33,040 nucleotides of DNA from an uncultured Bacteroidales bacterium. Lineage in GTDB: Bacteria > Bacteroidota > Bacteroidia > Bacteroidales > FEN-979. The position numbers and the translations under genes are program-made. Under the pieces are notes generated by a model. The model did not search any database, had not been told where the DNA came from, and worked only from the letters and a program-made list of their open reading frames with translations. This document shows, piece by piece, positions 1-9,501 of this stretch; position 1 is the stretch's first letter, and every line of letters starts with the position of its first letter. The stretch spans positions 1 through 33,040 of the forward strand of contig CAJBYO010000040.1 of assembly GCA_903959905.1 (NCBI GenBank), written 5' to 3'.

Positions 1-256
1 CTGTTCATATTTGCCTGGTTTACTTACAGGCTCCAAAGATGCAAAATGAATTCAAATCGACACGCGACCTATTTGTTCGTAATTAACTATTTATTAATAA
101 CATATAAGGGTTTAATAAAAATTATTTTGGACACTAGTGATCAGATATTTATTTTTTTACTAAGGGCACTTAGAAGCACTATGAGGTTAACATCAGACAT
201 TTACTTTTTCTAAGTGGCCCTTTGTGCCCTTAGTGCCTCCGTGGTTTTATTTTAAT
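1..256. other. Intergenic region downstream of the GH5 gene
   Basis: This AT-rich stretch has no convincing coding sequence. Its right third (159-248) holds an imperfect hairpin repeat described separately. The left part has A/T runs and a short palindrome CACTAGTG near 132-139. Nothing in it identifies the neighbouring gene to the left. Confidence 0.6.
159..248 (-). repeat. Hairpin intergenic repeat, copy A
   Basis: The arm ACTAAGGGCAC (159-169) is perfectly complementary to GTGCCCTTAGT (224-234), with a second nested pair CACTTAG (167-173) and CTAAGTG (210-216). The right end (about 220-248) resembles copies B and C in having a CTTTGtG...GCCTCcGtGGTTT pattern. It begins about 10 nt after the GH5 stop codon, where a 3' mRNA-end structure would lie. 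There is no T-tract typical of a classical terminator. Confidence 0.6.
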
Positions 257-3004
257 TTATTGAACGACAAGTTTTCTGTAACTCTTCACGCCTGAAATCT
301 CCATTTCCAGGATATAGAATCCTTTGAGCAAGTCACCAACATAAACTTCCGTTGAACCTTCAGAAATATTCAATTCAACCGTCTTAACCACCATCCCGTT
401 CAGATTTCTGAAAAGCATTGTTTTATTTTGCCCGGCCAGTCCTGTTGTTTCAATTGTCAGCATTCCAGAAGCGGGATTCGGATAAATACGGAATCCCTGG
501 CCTTCACCGGTTTCAATGCCCAAACCTTTCTGGGTGAATTTGTACCAGTTCATGTTGAATTCAGGCTTGACGATTTTCACCCGTAAAATGCCGATTCCTT
601 CCGTGAGCGTAATCTCCCCGTTTGTGGTTTGCCATGTTTGCCAGCCACCGGTAACCGGTATATTGATGGTGGTAAAATTAAGGATGGTTCCCTGGTCATT
701 CAATTGCTGAACCTGGATGATCCCGGCGCTGCTGTTGCATGCAACACGAACTTCCATGTTGTATCTGGATGACTTCGCCACCCTGACTTTGTAATCCAGG
801 TAATCACCGGCATTGGTAAAACCAACATCCTGTCCTCCGCCTGTATCCGTGCATGTTTCAAGCTGCAACCCCTGGTTGAAACTGAATTCTTCAGCCTCAA
901 TTTTTCCCGGGATCTGGAGGTTACGTGGCAGGTTGTTCTTTACCAGCAGGTCGGTGAACGGTTCCAGCGGAGTGCCGTCTGTGCCCTTAACCAAACCTCC
1001 TGAATAGCTTAATTTTATTGAATCCCCGTCAACAATCGGTTGTCCGAGGGTCAGCACAATCTGAAAAGGGCTTGACGGGCTTTTGAGCAGGTTGAAAATA
1101 CTGACAGGGTTCCCGTTCACCGTACAACTGAAGCCGTTTGGTGTGACCGTAGAATCCACGAGCATTTTATTGAAGCTGACAACAACAGGATTGCCCGCAG
1201 GGGATGTTTCAGCCGACACAGCCATCAATGGTACTGATGTGAGTTGTTTGCTGAGTGAAAATGTGAAAAAGCCAGCGTTGATCCCTCCCTTTTCAAAAAC
1301 CAGCTGAATTTTCTGACGGCCTTTATACAAAATCACATCGTTAAAAGTTGCCACGCCCCAGTTCAGGTATCCTCCGGTGGACGGGACCGTCAATGCAGGG
1401 GTAATATCAACCCTGTTGGACTTAAACTTGATTTTAGATCCGGCAGGTCCTGCATACCTCACCTGAATATTATAAGCAGCGGTTGAATCAACATCCACGG
1501 TGTATTTCAACCATTCACCATCAGCAGTCCATCCCACATCATACCCGTTGGAGGTGAGGATCGGATCTGTGGTAGCCTGGATATCAACGCCGTCGTTACG
1601 GTAGCTGTAGCCGCTGTTCCAGGCGGTGTAATTGCCAGTAGTCACCTGGTATGTGGCTGTATCCGTATCATAGTAGGCCTTCCCGTTTCGGCCGAGGTCG
1701 TAGTCGGTGGCATGGATGATTCCGGGAATTACATGGTGGGCATAGGGTAATGTTGTTGAATCGTACACCTGCCTGAACATCGCATCCGGCACATCCTTGC
1801 GGTAAATACAATTCTCAATCCTGGCATTGGTGGCCATTTGCATCAGGGTATAGGTAGCGAATCCGGCTGTCGGAACTGTACCTCCGTTTTTCCAGTAGTC
1901 CAGCAGCGTTTGGTACCCTGAAGTTTTAATGATCGTGAGCGGGTTGACAACTGAATTGATCTTCTTCAGCGGCCACCAGGCCCAGCCGATTTTATTTTTC
2001 TCTAACAGTTGAATGGCGCTGGTAAACCATACATTTGAGTTTTCACCCGATTCACCCATCCAGATGGGCACATTGTACTGTGTTCTGAGGTTGATGATGC
2101 CCTGGATGGAGCCCTGGTCGTTGTAAGACCAGTATTTATGAAAGCTCAAAGCCATATTGTTATCCCATGTGGGGGCAATGCCGTTGTAGTTGTTGCCCCA
2201 GCAGTTTCCTTCAATGATGATCATATGGGTGGGATCGACCTGCCTGATGGCAGCAGTAATATCAACCAGCAACTGGCGAAGCGGCGTATTTGAGGTTTCG
2301 CTGCACCCGTTCTGGTTGCCGCCTGTGGTAAAACTCCAATTCGGCTCGTTGATCAGGTCGTATGCGCCAACCCAGGGTTCATTGGCATAGCGCTGGGCAA
2401 GTTTCTTCCACAGTGCGATTGTTTTTTGCTTGTTGGCCTCACTGTCCCAGAGCGATGGTTTCGCAGGGTTCCCGTCGCATATCGCATAATCCTTACCCTG
2501 TCCGCCGGGCGCTGCATGAAGGTCAAGGATGACATACATGTGTCTTGCCGAGCACCATTTGATGAGGCTGTCGGTGAGGGCAAACCCCTCTTCAAGCCAG
2601 GTCTGGGTTCCGGGAACCGGCTCGTCTTCAATTGGAGGCGTATACAGGTTATAATGCATTGGGAGCCTAACGGAATTGAATCCCCAGGCTGCCATGGAAT
2701 CGATGTCCTTCCGGGTACAATGGTTGGCGTGCCAGGCAGCGTAAAATGCCGCTGTATTCGTTGCCCCGATCAGGTCCTGGATCTTCGATCTGATCTGCCA
2801 CTGCGCACTGGCGATGCCGCTCATTTCCATCATGTAGGGCTCCTGGAGCATCCAGCCACCAAGCCCCATTCCCCGGAGGATGACCTCGTTGCCGTTCTGG
2901 TCAACCATCTTCTGCCCGCTCCTTTTGAGACCCTGGGAAAAGCAGGTTGTTGCTGTAAGAAACAGTATTATTGTAAAAACTGATATTTTGAAGTTGCTTG
3001 TCAT
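257..3004 (-). CDS. T9SS-secreted multidomain GH5 glycoside hydrolase with CBM6-like modules
   Basis: Secreted beta-glucan hydrolase of about 915 residues, last gene of the glucan locus. I chose the start that puts a signal peptide (residues 1-24, ending TCFSQ) at the N-terminus; the open frame extends 20 codons further upstream without signal-like sequence. The GH5 domain (about 25-400) shows LRGMGLGGWMLQEP, DLH at 161-163, the acid/base motif LINEP (E220) and the nucleophile in IWMGESGE (E318). The GLGGW...EP start resembles exo-beta-1,3-glucanases of GH5 (an inference at subfamily level). A CBM6-like module follows (about 430-590), then an SbsA/Ig-like domain (about 600-705), a second clear CBM6 (about 710-835, IEAEEF, GGWQTW, MNW) and a T9SS sorting domain starting at IYPNP. 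It lies 110 bp after susD, separated by repeat copy B, so it may be co-transcribed. Cellulase activity cannot be excluded. Confidence 0.9.
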   Translation of the reverse strand: MTSNFKISVFTIILFLTATTCFSQGLKRSGQKMVDQNGNEVILRGMGLGGWMLQEPYMMEMSGIASAQWQIRSKIQDLIGATNTAAFYAAWHANHCTRKDIDSMAAWGFNSVRLPMHYNLYTPPIEDEPVPGTQTWLEEGFALTDSLIKWCSARHMYVILDLHAAPGGQGKDYAICDGNPAKPSLWDSEANKQKTIALWKKLAQRYANEPWVGAYDLINEPNWSFTTGGNQNGCSETSNTPLRQLLVDITAAIRQVDPTHMIIIEGNCWGNNYNGIAPTWDNNMALSFHKYWSYNDQGSIQGIINLRTQYNVPIWMGESGENSNVWFTSAIQLLEKNKIGWAWWPLKKINSVVNPLTIIKTSGYQTLLDYWKNGGTVPTAGFATYTLMQMATNARIENCIYRKDVPDAMFRQVYDSTTLPYAHHVIPGIIHATDYDLGRNGKAYYDTDTATYQVTTGNYTAWNSGYSYRNDGVDIQATTDPILTSNGYDVGWTADGEWLKYTVDVDSTAAYNIQVRYAGPAGSKIKFKSNRVDITPALTVPSTGGYLNWGVATFNDVILYKGRQKIQLVFEKGGINAGFFTFSLSKQLTSVPLMAVSAETSPAGNPVVVSFNKMLVDSTVTPNGFSCTVNGNPVSIFNLLKSPSSPFQIVLTLGQPIVDGDSIKLSYSGGLVKGTDGTPLEPFTDLLVKNNLPRNLQIPGKIEAEEFSFNQGLQLETCTDTGGGQDVGFTNAGDYLDYKVRVAKSSRYNMEVRVACNSSAGIIQVQQLNDQGTILNFTTINIPVTGGWQTWQTTNGEITLTEGIGILRVKIVKPEFNMNWYKFTQKGLGIETGEGQGFRIYPNPASGMLTIETTGLAGQNKTMLFRNLNGMVVKTVELNISEGSTEVYVGDLLKGFYILEMEISGVKSYRKLVVQ

Positions 3005-3047
3005 TCGTGTAGTTGTGGCAGTTGGTTCAATGTGGTTAAAGCCCGAT

Positions 3048-3108
3048 AAAACGCGAAGGCGCAATAACTTTCATCTCCTGCTTTGCGCCTCCGCGTCTCT
3101 GCGGTTTA
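3048..3108 (-). repeat. Hairpin intergenic repeat, copy B
   Basis: Arm ACGCGAAGGCGCAA (3051-3064) pairs with TTGCGCCTCCGCGT (3083-3096) at 13 of 14 positions, with an 18-nt loop. The right flank CTCTGCGGTTTA matches copy C. It starts 6 nt beyond the susD stop codon and ends about 45 nt before the GH5 start, so it separates the two genes on one transcript. Confidence 0.7.
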
Positions 3109-3114
3109 TATCAT

Positions 3115-4611
3115 TTAATATCCGGGATTCTGTACAAGTTTCGTATTCGTCAGCTCTTCCAGCGGGATCGGCAGAATCTCATTTTTTCCAGCCTTAAAAC
3201 CCTTGGATGCCAAAGCCTCAGCTGCCTTTCCTGTACGAACCAGGTCAAACCAGCGATGGCCTTCGGTGGCCAGTTCAAGGCGGCGCTCCATGGCGATATT
3301 GTCGAGGGTAGCCGGAACCGGTGAAAGCCCGACACGGGCTCGAACGCGGTCGAAATAATCCTGCGCCTTTGCAAGGTCACCGTTTCCGCGAACCAGTGCT
3401 TCAGCTTCCAGCAGGTAAGTATCGGCAAGGCGGATTTCAATCACATCGTTGGGATAATTGATTACCGGGTCGCCCCCGATCGTTGAATAAAATTCAATGG
3501 TGGGCGCAAATTTGGCGACAAAGTAACCGGTATTCTGGTAGCCTTTTTCGTAGGTGCATACCCCGGCCATTTTCAGGCTGTCGATGTTGATCACCGTGTA
3601 TTTATATCTCGGGTCGGTTTTCAGAAGGGCAACCAGTTCCGGTGTGATCGGGTTGAATCCCCATCCGGCCTTGTAGGTCGGGCCCGTATAGGCGCGTGCC
3701 CCGCACATCTGGGTATAAACATTGCCTTCAAAATTGGGCCATGAACCCCAGCCTGCGATGGCCTTTGCTGTATGAACGATTTCAAATATTGACTCGGCGT
3801 TGAACTTGTTATCCGGACGGAAAATCAATCCATAGTCGGAAAGGAGATGATAATTGGGTGAACTGTTTACCTTCTCCAGCCATTCTGCGGCTTCCAGCAT
3901 CCTGCTTGTGTTGTTCTGGTAAAGGATCACTTTCCCGAGCAAAGCCTGGGCAGCGGGTTTGGTTACGCGTCCGTTTTCATCTGCAGAGACAGTCTCCGGC
4001 AGGTCGGCAACAGCCTCTACAAGATCCTTTTCTATCTGCGGGTAAACAACATCGGGCCCTACCTGTGTTACATTGAAAAACTGATCCAGCTTGAGCGGTG
4101 CGGTAAATAACGGTACATTTTTAAACAACCTCACAAGGTCAAAATAAAAATAAGCACGCAGGAATTTTGCCTCGGCAGCAAACCTCGCTTTTAACGTCGC
4201 ATCCATGGGAACACCCGGTAGTTTCTGCAGGAGAATATTGGCCCTGTATACCCCGGTGAAATTGCGGCCCCAGAAATCGCCCTGGATACCGATGGCGGGA
4301 TCTATGGTATAGTTGTTCCAGACTTGCCAGGCGGGTACATCAGAGGAACTTCCTCCACCAGCGTAACAATCGTCTGATGCAGAATTAAGCGGCCCGATTT
4401 TATTCGAATAGGTCTTCCCGCATTCCGTTCCAAGGGGATCATAGGCGGCAATAAGGCCGTTGAATGCCTCTTCTGCATTTTTATAATAGTTTGATTCCAG
4501 GGTGGTTCCAACAGGCTGGACGGTAATCCAGTCTTTTGAACATGAGCTCATGATCATGAATCCGGGGATCAGCATGCTCAGTATGGTTATATATTTTTTC
4601 ATTGTCTTCAT
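3115..4611 (-). CDS. SusD/RagB-family starch/glycan-binding lipoprotein (pair 1)
   Basis: Outer-membrane lipoprotein that captures glycan at the surface and caps its partner SusC channel. The N-terminus is a lipoprotein signal with lipobox MSSC (Cys24). The body has SusD hallmarks: an N-terminal TPR-like region with FLRAYFYFDLVRLFKNVPL (about 150-168) and the C-terminal RRLELATEGHRWFDLVRTG followed by the usual KNEILPIPLEEL...NPGY ending. The length of 498 residues is normal. It starts 11 bp after the susC stop, which is typical tight susC-susD coupling. A second Met three codons later (4602) could also start it. Ligand specificity is not visible from sequence; the neighbouring GH30 and GH5 suggest beta-glucan. 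Confidence 0.95.
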   Translation of the reverse strand: MKTMKKYITILSMLIPGFMIMSSCSKDWITVQPVGTTLESNYYKNAEEAFNGLIAAYDPLGTECGKTYSNKIGPLNSASDDCYAGGGSSSDVPAWQVWNNYTIDPAIGIQGDFWGRNFTGVYRANILLQKLPGVPMDATLKARFAAEAKFLRAYFYFDLVRLFKNVPLFTAPLKLDQFFNVTQVGPDVVYPQIEKDLVEAVADLPETVSADENGRVTKPAAQALLGKVILYQNNTSRMLEAAEWLEKVNSSPNYHLLSDYGLIFRPDNKFNAESIFEIVHTAKAIAGWGSWPNFEGNVYTQMCGARAYTGPTYKAGWGFNPITPELVALLKTDPRYKYTVINIDSLKMAGVCTYEKGYQNTGYFVAKFAPTIEFYSTIGGDPVINYPNDVIEIRLADTYLLEAEALVRGNGDLAKAQDYFDRVRARVGLSPVPATLDNIAMERRLELATEGHRWFDLVRTGKAAEALASKGFKAGKNEILPIPLEELTNTKLVQNPGY

Positions 4612-4622
4612 CTTTTTAAAGG

Positions 4623-7600
4623 TTATAATGTAACACTTAATCCAACCATGAATGCGCGGGCCTGCGGATAAACACCGCGGTCAATGCCATAACTGCTGCC
4701 CCCGATTTCGGGATCATACCCCTGGTATTTTGTAATGGTGAACAGGTTGTTTGCCGTTACATAAACACGCAACTGCTGCATCCCGATCTTACCGACAACT
4801 GCCTTTGGAAGGGTATAACCTAACTGTATTGTTTTAAACCTGAAATAGGCGCCACTGGTTAAAAAGAAGGTAGAAGGCTTGCTGAAGTTCCCGTTCGGAT
4901 CGCCAAGAACAAGCCTCGGATAATTGCTTGAAGTACCCGGACCGGTCCAGCGGCCAAGCGCATCTGAAGTCCAGTTGGCGGAAGGAATGTCAAGACGGCG
5001 CAAACCGTTGAAAACATCGTTTCCGGCAACACCCTGGGCGAAAACAAGGATATCAAATCCCATAAATGCTGCATTAACAGTGAAACCGTATGACCATGTT
5101 GGCGTGGGGTCGCCAATGAATGTACGGTCGTTGGCATCAATCTTGCCGTCGCCGTTCAAATCGGCAAATTTAAAATCACCCGCCTTTGCGTTGGGCTGGA
5201 TCAAGTTGCCGTTTTTGTCAACATAGCTCTGAACTTTTGATTCGGACTGGAAAATATCCAGGACCTTGAAACCATAAAAAGCACCGTAAGGATGCCCTAC
5301 CTGGTTTCTGCTGATTTCGTAAGCGCTTGACTGAAAAGTAGCTCCGGAAAGATAATCCACACTGCCAAGATCGGTGATCTCATTTTTCAGGTAGGATACA
5401 TTCCCGTTGAATTTCAGGTCAAATTTGCCAACGACCTTATGATAACCCAGTTCAAGTTCAACACCCTTGTTGCTGACTGATCCAATATTTCCTAATGGGT
5501 TACCTGTTCCAACGTAACCGGGTACAACGACATACCCCAGCATATCGGTGGTCTGCTTATTGAACCAGTCAAATGACATGGTGAGGTCGTTGAAGAAGGT
5601 TGCTTCCAACCCGATGTCCAGCTGGCTTGTCTGCTCCCAGTGAATTTTATCATTTGCCGGAGCATTGGGGCTGTACCCGATCACATAATTGTCGTTCCCG
5701 AAGGTGTAATTCCTGCCACCGGAAACAGTAGACACATAACCGTAATCCCGGATATTGTCATTGCCGTTTATTCCATAGGAACCACGCAATTTGACAAAAG
5801 TCACAACCTTGTTTTCCGGCCAGAATCCTTCGCGTGATGCTACCCATCCAACAGAAACAGACGGGAAATAACCGTACTTCTTATTGTCGCCGAACCTGGT
5901 TGAACCATCCCGGCGGACAATCCCGGTAAAGAGGTACTTTTCATTGTAGTTATAGATTATACGCGCAAACAAAGAGCTCACCCTATGGTAGGGAGTTTCC
6001 CAGCCACCGCCTATCCGGTCGGAAGCCGGGATATTGAAGTTCATGGAAGCCTCCTCAAAAGTGTTTACCGGGAGATTATTGTAAGTGGCGTTTACACCCT
6101 GGTAGTGCTCTGACCATGCACTGGTCCCAATGAGCACAGTACCATTGTGCTTTCCGAAGGTACGGTTATAAGATGCCGTGTTTTCCCAGTTCCAGATGAA
6201 TCCCTGGTTGGTGGCCCTGTAGTATGAATTTGACATGGAGGTGGAGGCATTCAGATAGGCATTGGGTGAAAAACTGGCATCTCCGTAGAAAGCAAGCTTG
6301 GCACCGAAATCTGATTTCACCTTAAATCCCTTCAACGGTTCAATTTCCATATACATATTTCCAACCATGTTGTCGGACCATCCGTAGTTGCCTAAATGGG
6401 TTTTTATATAGGCCAGCGGATTTGTCATCTCCTGTACTACATACGGTGAAATACCATAAGGATTTCCATTGGCGTCTCTCACAACATTATGATTGTTGTA
6501 TGGAGCCTGATTTGCAATGGCAGGATCGGTAATCACCGTCTGGGTGATCGGATCAAGGTTGATGGCGGAAGAGAGCGGTCCGCCGTATTCGCTGTTGGTG
6601 TTGAGCGAACCCTGGCTCTTGATATGGGTATAACCAATGTTACTTCCAAACCTTAACCAGTCGTTGATCTTATTGGTTGCATTAAACCTGAGGTTCAATT
6701 TCTTGTAGTTGGAAATATCAGTTGCAATAACACCTTCCTGTGAAAAATAGCCCACCGATGCATAATATGTTGACTTGTCGTTGCCGCCGCTGATGCTCAG
6801 GTCATAGTTCTGGATCTTGGCGGAATTGTTGAAGATGGTCTTTTGCCAGTCGGTTCCTTCGCCAAAAGATGAAGGATCATTAAAAACAGCCGGGAGCCCT
6901 GCATTTTCAGCAGCCTCGTTCCTTAATTTGGCATAATCGGTGGCATTGAGCAGGTCGAGCTTTTTAGCCGGCGCCTGGGTTCCGAAGTATGCATTAAAGT
7001 TTACCGACATGCTGCCTGAACCCACTTTCAACGAACCGGATTTGCCCTTCTTGGTGGTGACAAGGATAACCCCGCTCGCGGCACGTGTACCGTAAATGGC
7101 TGCAGAAGCAGCATCCTTCAACACTTCAATAGATTCAATATCTTCAGAATTAAGATAATCAATGCCGCCCACATCAATGGGCAAACCGTCGATGACATAC
7201 AGCGGGTTGCTGTTGTTGATGGTGGTGGTACCGCGGATCTTTACAGTTGAAGAGGCGCCGGGCTGGCCCGAGCTTGCAGCAACTGATACGCCGCTTGTTC
7301 TTCCCTGCAGTGCCTGTTCAACGCGAACAATCGGCATATTGTCGAGGTCGGAGCTCTTCACTTTTGAAATTGCACCGGTGACAACGCTTTTTTTCTGGGT
7401 ACCGTAACCGATTACAACAAGTTCCGACAGGCCAACCGTACTGCTGGAAAGTGTTACTTTCAGCGGAATACCGGCAACAGCCTTTACCTCCTGGGTAACA
7501 TATCCAACAAAGGAAAACACAAGGTCAACCGTAGTTTCGGTGGCTGCCAGCTTGAATTTACCCTGGATGTCGGTGGCTGTTCCATGGGTGGTCCCTTTAA

Positions 7601-7772
7601 TGACCACACTTACACCCGGCAGGGTCTCCCCCTGCTTGTCGGATACGACGCCTGTGAATTCAGCTGTTTGCTGGGCAACAACTGACAAGGTGGTTAGCCA
7701 TAGAATCCCGGCCATCAGCACCAATCGATGCCGCAACGATTTGAACAGAAAATCATGGTATTTTTTCTTCAT
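4623..7772 (-). CDS. SusC/RagA-family TonB-dependent outer-membrane transporter (pair 1)
   Basis: Energy-dependent importer of oligosaccharides across the outer membrane, 1049 residues. A signal peptide ends near VVAQQ (about 33). A carboxypeptidase-D-regulatory-like domain follows (about 37-115, GVVSDKQGETLPGVSVVIKG), then the SusC signature VVIGYGTQKKS and the plug domain with ALQGRTSGV, LYVIDGLP and IEVLKDAASAAIYGTRAA, and finally a long beta-barrel ending in aromatic/hydrophobic residues. There is no N-terminal STN domain, so this is not a signal-transducing receptor coupled to an anti-sigma factor. It is preceded 77 bp upstream by the GH30 gene and followed 11 bp later by susD. Confidence 0.96.
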   Translation of the reverse strand: MKKKYHDFLFKSLRHRLVLMAGILWLTTLSVVAQQTAEFTGVVSDKQGETLPGVSVVIKGTTHGTATDIQGKFKLAATETTVDLVFSFVGYVTQEVKAVAGIPLKVTLSSSTVGLSELVVIGYGTQKKSVVTGAISKVKSSDLDNMPIVRVEQALQGRTSGVSVAASSGQPGASSTVKIRGTTTINNSNPLYVIDGLPIDVGGIDYLNSEDIESIEVLKDAASAAIYGTRAASGVILVTTKKGKSGSLKVGSGSMSVNFNAYFGTQAPAKKLDLLNATDYAKLRNEAAENAGLPAVFNDPSSFGEGTDWQKTIFNNSAKIQNYDLSISGGNDKSTYYASVGYFSQEGVIATDISNYKKLNLRFNATNKINDWLRFGSNIGYTHIKSQGSLNTNSEYGGPLSSAINLDPITQTVITDPAIANQAPYNNHNVVRDANGNPYGISPYVVQEMTNPLAYIKTHLGNYGWSDNMVGNMYMEIEPLKGFKVKSDFGAKLAFYGDASFSPNAYLNASTSMSNSYYRATNQGFIWNWENTASYNRTFGKHNGTVLIGTSAWSEHYQGVNATYNNLPVNTFEEASMNFNIPASDRIGGGWETPYHRVSSLFARIIYNYNEKYLFTGIVRRDGSTRFGDNKKYGYFPSVSVGWVASREGFWPENKVVTFVKLRGSYGINGNDNIRDYGYVSTVSGGRNYTFGNDNYVIGYSPNAPANDKIHWEQTSQLDIGLEATFFNDLTMSFDWFNKQTTDMLGYVVVPGYVGTGNPLGNIGSVSNKGVELELGYHKVVGKFDLKFNGNVSYLKNEITDLGSVDYLSGATFQSSAYEISRNQVGHPYGAFYGFKVLDIFQSESKVQSYVDKNGNLIQPNAKAGDFKFADLNGDGKIDANDRTFIGDPTPTWSYGFTVNAAFMGFDILVFAQGVAGNDVFNGLRRLDIPSANWTSDALGRWTGPGTSSNYPRLVLGDPNGNFSKPSTFFLTSGAYFRFKTIQLGYTLPKAVVGKIGMQQLRVYVTANNLFTITKYQGYDPEIGGSSYGIDRGVYPQARAFMVGLSVTL

Positions 7773-7849
7773 GATACTGGTTTTTAGTGAATTATTAATT
7801 ATTACTGATCATAAATTTAAAACTGTTAACATGGTTGGTTTTATTCCGG

Positions 7850-9328
7850 TCACCATTTAAGTGAAACCACCGATTTCGCGGCCAGGGAATAGGCAAAATT
7901 CTTTTGACCCTGCTTCACACTGAAAACCTGCAAGGTTGAACCGGTATTGCACACCACCAACACCTTTGATCCGTCGGGGTTCTGAAATGCAACGGCAATC
8001 AGTCCGCTCAGTGCCTGGGGTATCTGTGATGCAATCCTCACGGCGCCCGGCTTTACAAATTTTGAAAAATGGGCAATGGAATAATACTCTTCGTTCAGGG
8101 TAATCTGCCCGGAGGATGAATTCACTGTGATAACTCCCCGGCAGGTGGATGTCCCATTCTCGTGCGGGCCTCCCTGCTGATCCAGTGCCAGGTTCCACAT
8201 CAGCGAACATGTTGACCAGTTCCGGATGGCACCGATAAAGATATTGGACATGTTCCACATCAGGTTGTCGCTGAAATTTGTTGCCCAGGTGCCTCCGGAT
8301 ATTTCAGTAAAGTAAAGCTCCCTGTCGGGATGGGCGTAATGCACCGAACTCATGGACGAAACATCACCTCCATATCCGTGGAAGGCAGAACCGGCGATGT
8401 AATTTTTGGCAGCAGGATCGTTTAATATTGAAATCGGGTATTCCGCATGGTCCCAGTTGTGGTCGTAAATAATGATTTTGGTGTTGATCCCTGCCGCCTG
8501 GAATTTCGGCCCCAGGTTGTTTTTTATAAAGGCAAGCTGGTCGGTTGCCTGCATATCCATGCACGGATATCCGGCCGTGGCATAAAGTGGTTCATTCTGG
8601 GTGGTGATGGCGGCTAATGTGATCCCTTTGCCTTTCATTTCCATGATGTACCTCACAAAATAATCTCCATATACGTCATAGCAATCGGTTTTCAGTTTGC
8701 CCCCGCGCATGCTGCCATTGGTTTTCATCCATGCAGGAGGACTCCATGGCGAACCGATGAGCTTAATATCAGGTGAAATCTGAAGGATCTCCTTCATCAC
8801 AGGAACAACATCCTCGGTATCCCTTGCCAGGGAAAAATGCTGCAGGGTGAAATCGGTCTGATTTACAGGGATATCATCCAGCGAATATTCTGACAGTGAG
8901 AAATCGGAGGCGCCAATGGAAAGACGCAAATAGGAGATCCCTATCCCGTCGACCCTGTCAAATAACTTCCTGAGGGTGGAATTCCGCGTGGCACCTTCCA
9001 TTTTATGATGGAACAAATAAGCCGCAGAGCCTGTTAGTGCAGCACCAAAGCCCTGCATGGTCTGAAACCTGGCCGATGTATCAACGTCTATGACAGGCCA
9101 GCTGGATGAAGCCGTTGTTTTGATGGAAAGGTCGCCCTCCCTGCTAAGAAGTTTTGATTTATCGCCGCGGGTGAGCCACGCCTGTGCTTTCCCGATCTCG
9201 TCTGATGGTAATGGATCGGGAACAACGGGACTCTTGTTTGCTTTACAACTCATGAGGAACAGGCAGACGGCCATCATAAAAAGATGACGAAAAATTCTGC
9301 TGACTCTCTGAGGGTAAAATGATTGCAT
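7850..9328 (-). CDS. GH30-family glucan hydrolase lipoprotein (probable beta-1,6-glucanase)
   Basis: Predicted lipoprotein hydrolase of 492 residues. The lipobox is LMSC with Cys28; the next residues (KANKS) are not acidic, so surface export is uncertain. GH30 features are FQTMQGFGAALTGSAA (about 88-103), WSPPAWMKTNG, the acid/base motif TTQNEP (E246), an AFHGYGG strand and the nucleophile in LYFTEISGG (E342), followed by the C-terminal beta-domain. Family members include endo-beta-1,6-glucanases and glucosylceramidases. The surrounding glucan locus favours beta-1,6-glucan or laminarin side branches, by inference. It lies 77 bp before susC of pair 1 and 173 bp after the other susD, so it may head a second transcription unit, although I found no perfect promoter in that gap. 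Confidence 0.92.
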   Translation of the reverse strand: MQSFYPQRVSRIFRHLFMMAVCLFLMSCKANKSPVVPDPLPSDEIGKAQAWLTRGDKSKLLSREGDLSIKTTASSSWPVIDVDTSARFQTMQGFGAALTGSAAYLFHHKMEGATRNSTLRKLFDRVDGIGISYLRLSIGASDFSLSEYSLDDIPVNQTDFTLQHFSLARDTEDVVPVMKEILQISPDIKLIGSPWSPPAWMKTNGSMRGGKLKTDCYDVYGDYFVRYIMEMKGKGITLAAITTQNEPLYATAGYPCMDMQATDQLAFIKNNLGPKFQAAGINTKIIIYDHNWDHAEYPISILNDPAAKNYIAGSAFHGYGGDVSSMSSVHYAHPDRELYFTEISGGTWATNFSDNLMWNMSNIFIGAIRNWSTCSLMWNLALDQQGGPHENGTSTCRGVITVNSSSGQITLNEEYYSIAHFSKFVKPGAVRIASQIPQALSGLIAVAFQNPDGSKVLVVCNTGSTLQVFSVKQGQKNFAYSLAAKSVVSLKW

Positions 9329-9393
9329 ATCTTATTTACAAATTTTCCGTTATCGTGATTTGGCAGAATGATCCCAATTCAAATCCATTTTTC

Positions 9394-9473
9394 ACCGCTA
9401 AGGCGTTAAGGCGCATGAAACATACATTTTAACGTTGTGCCTTTGCGCCTTTGCGCCTCTGCGCCTCTGCGGT
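9394..9473 (-). repeat. Hairpin intergenic repeat, copy C, with internal 8-bp tandem array
   Basis: The 21-nt arm at 9394-9414 (starts ACCGCTAAGGCG) pairs with 9453-9473 (ends GCGCCTCTGCGGT) at 16 of 21 positions. Within the right part, 9439-9470 is four tandem 8-bp units: GCCTTTGC twice, then GCCTCTGC twice. It lies 28 nt beyond the stop of the second susD and 65 nt before the GH30 start. It shares the CTTTGCGCCTc...CTCTGCGGT sequence with copy B. Confidence 0.75.
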
Positions 9474-9501
9474 AAATAAACAGTGTATAATACCCCTGTA
9501 A

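Noticed and set aside
2426..2983. 185-residue plus-strand open frame
   Set aside because: It is antisense to the GH5 catalytic region, has unlikely composition and no start context.
4623..7772. SusC as a FecA-type signal transducer
   Set aside because: Neither SusC in the window has an N-terminal STN domain, and no sigma/anti-sigma pair is nearby.
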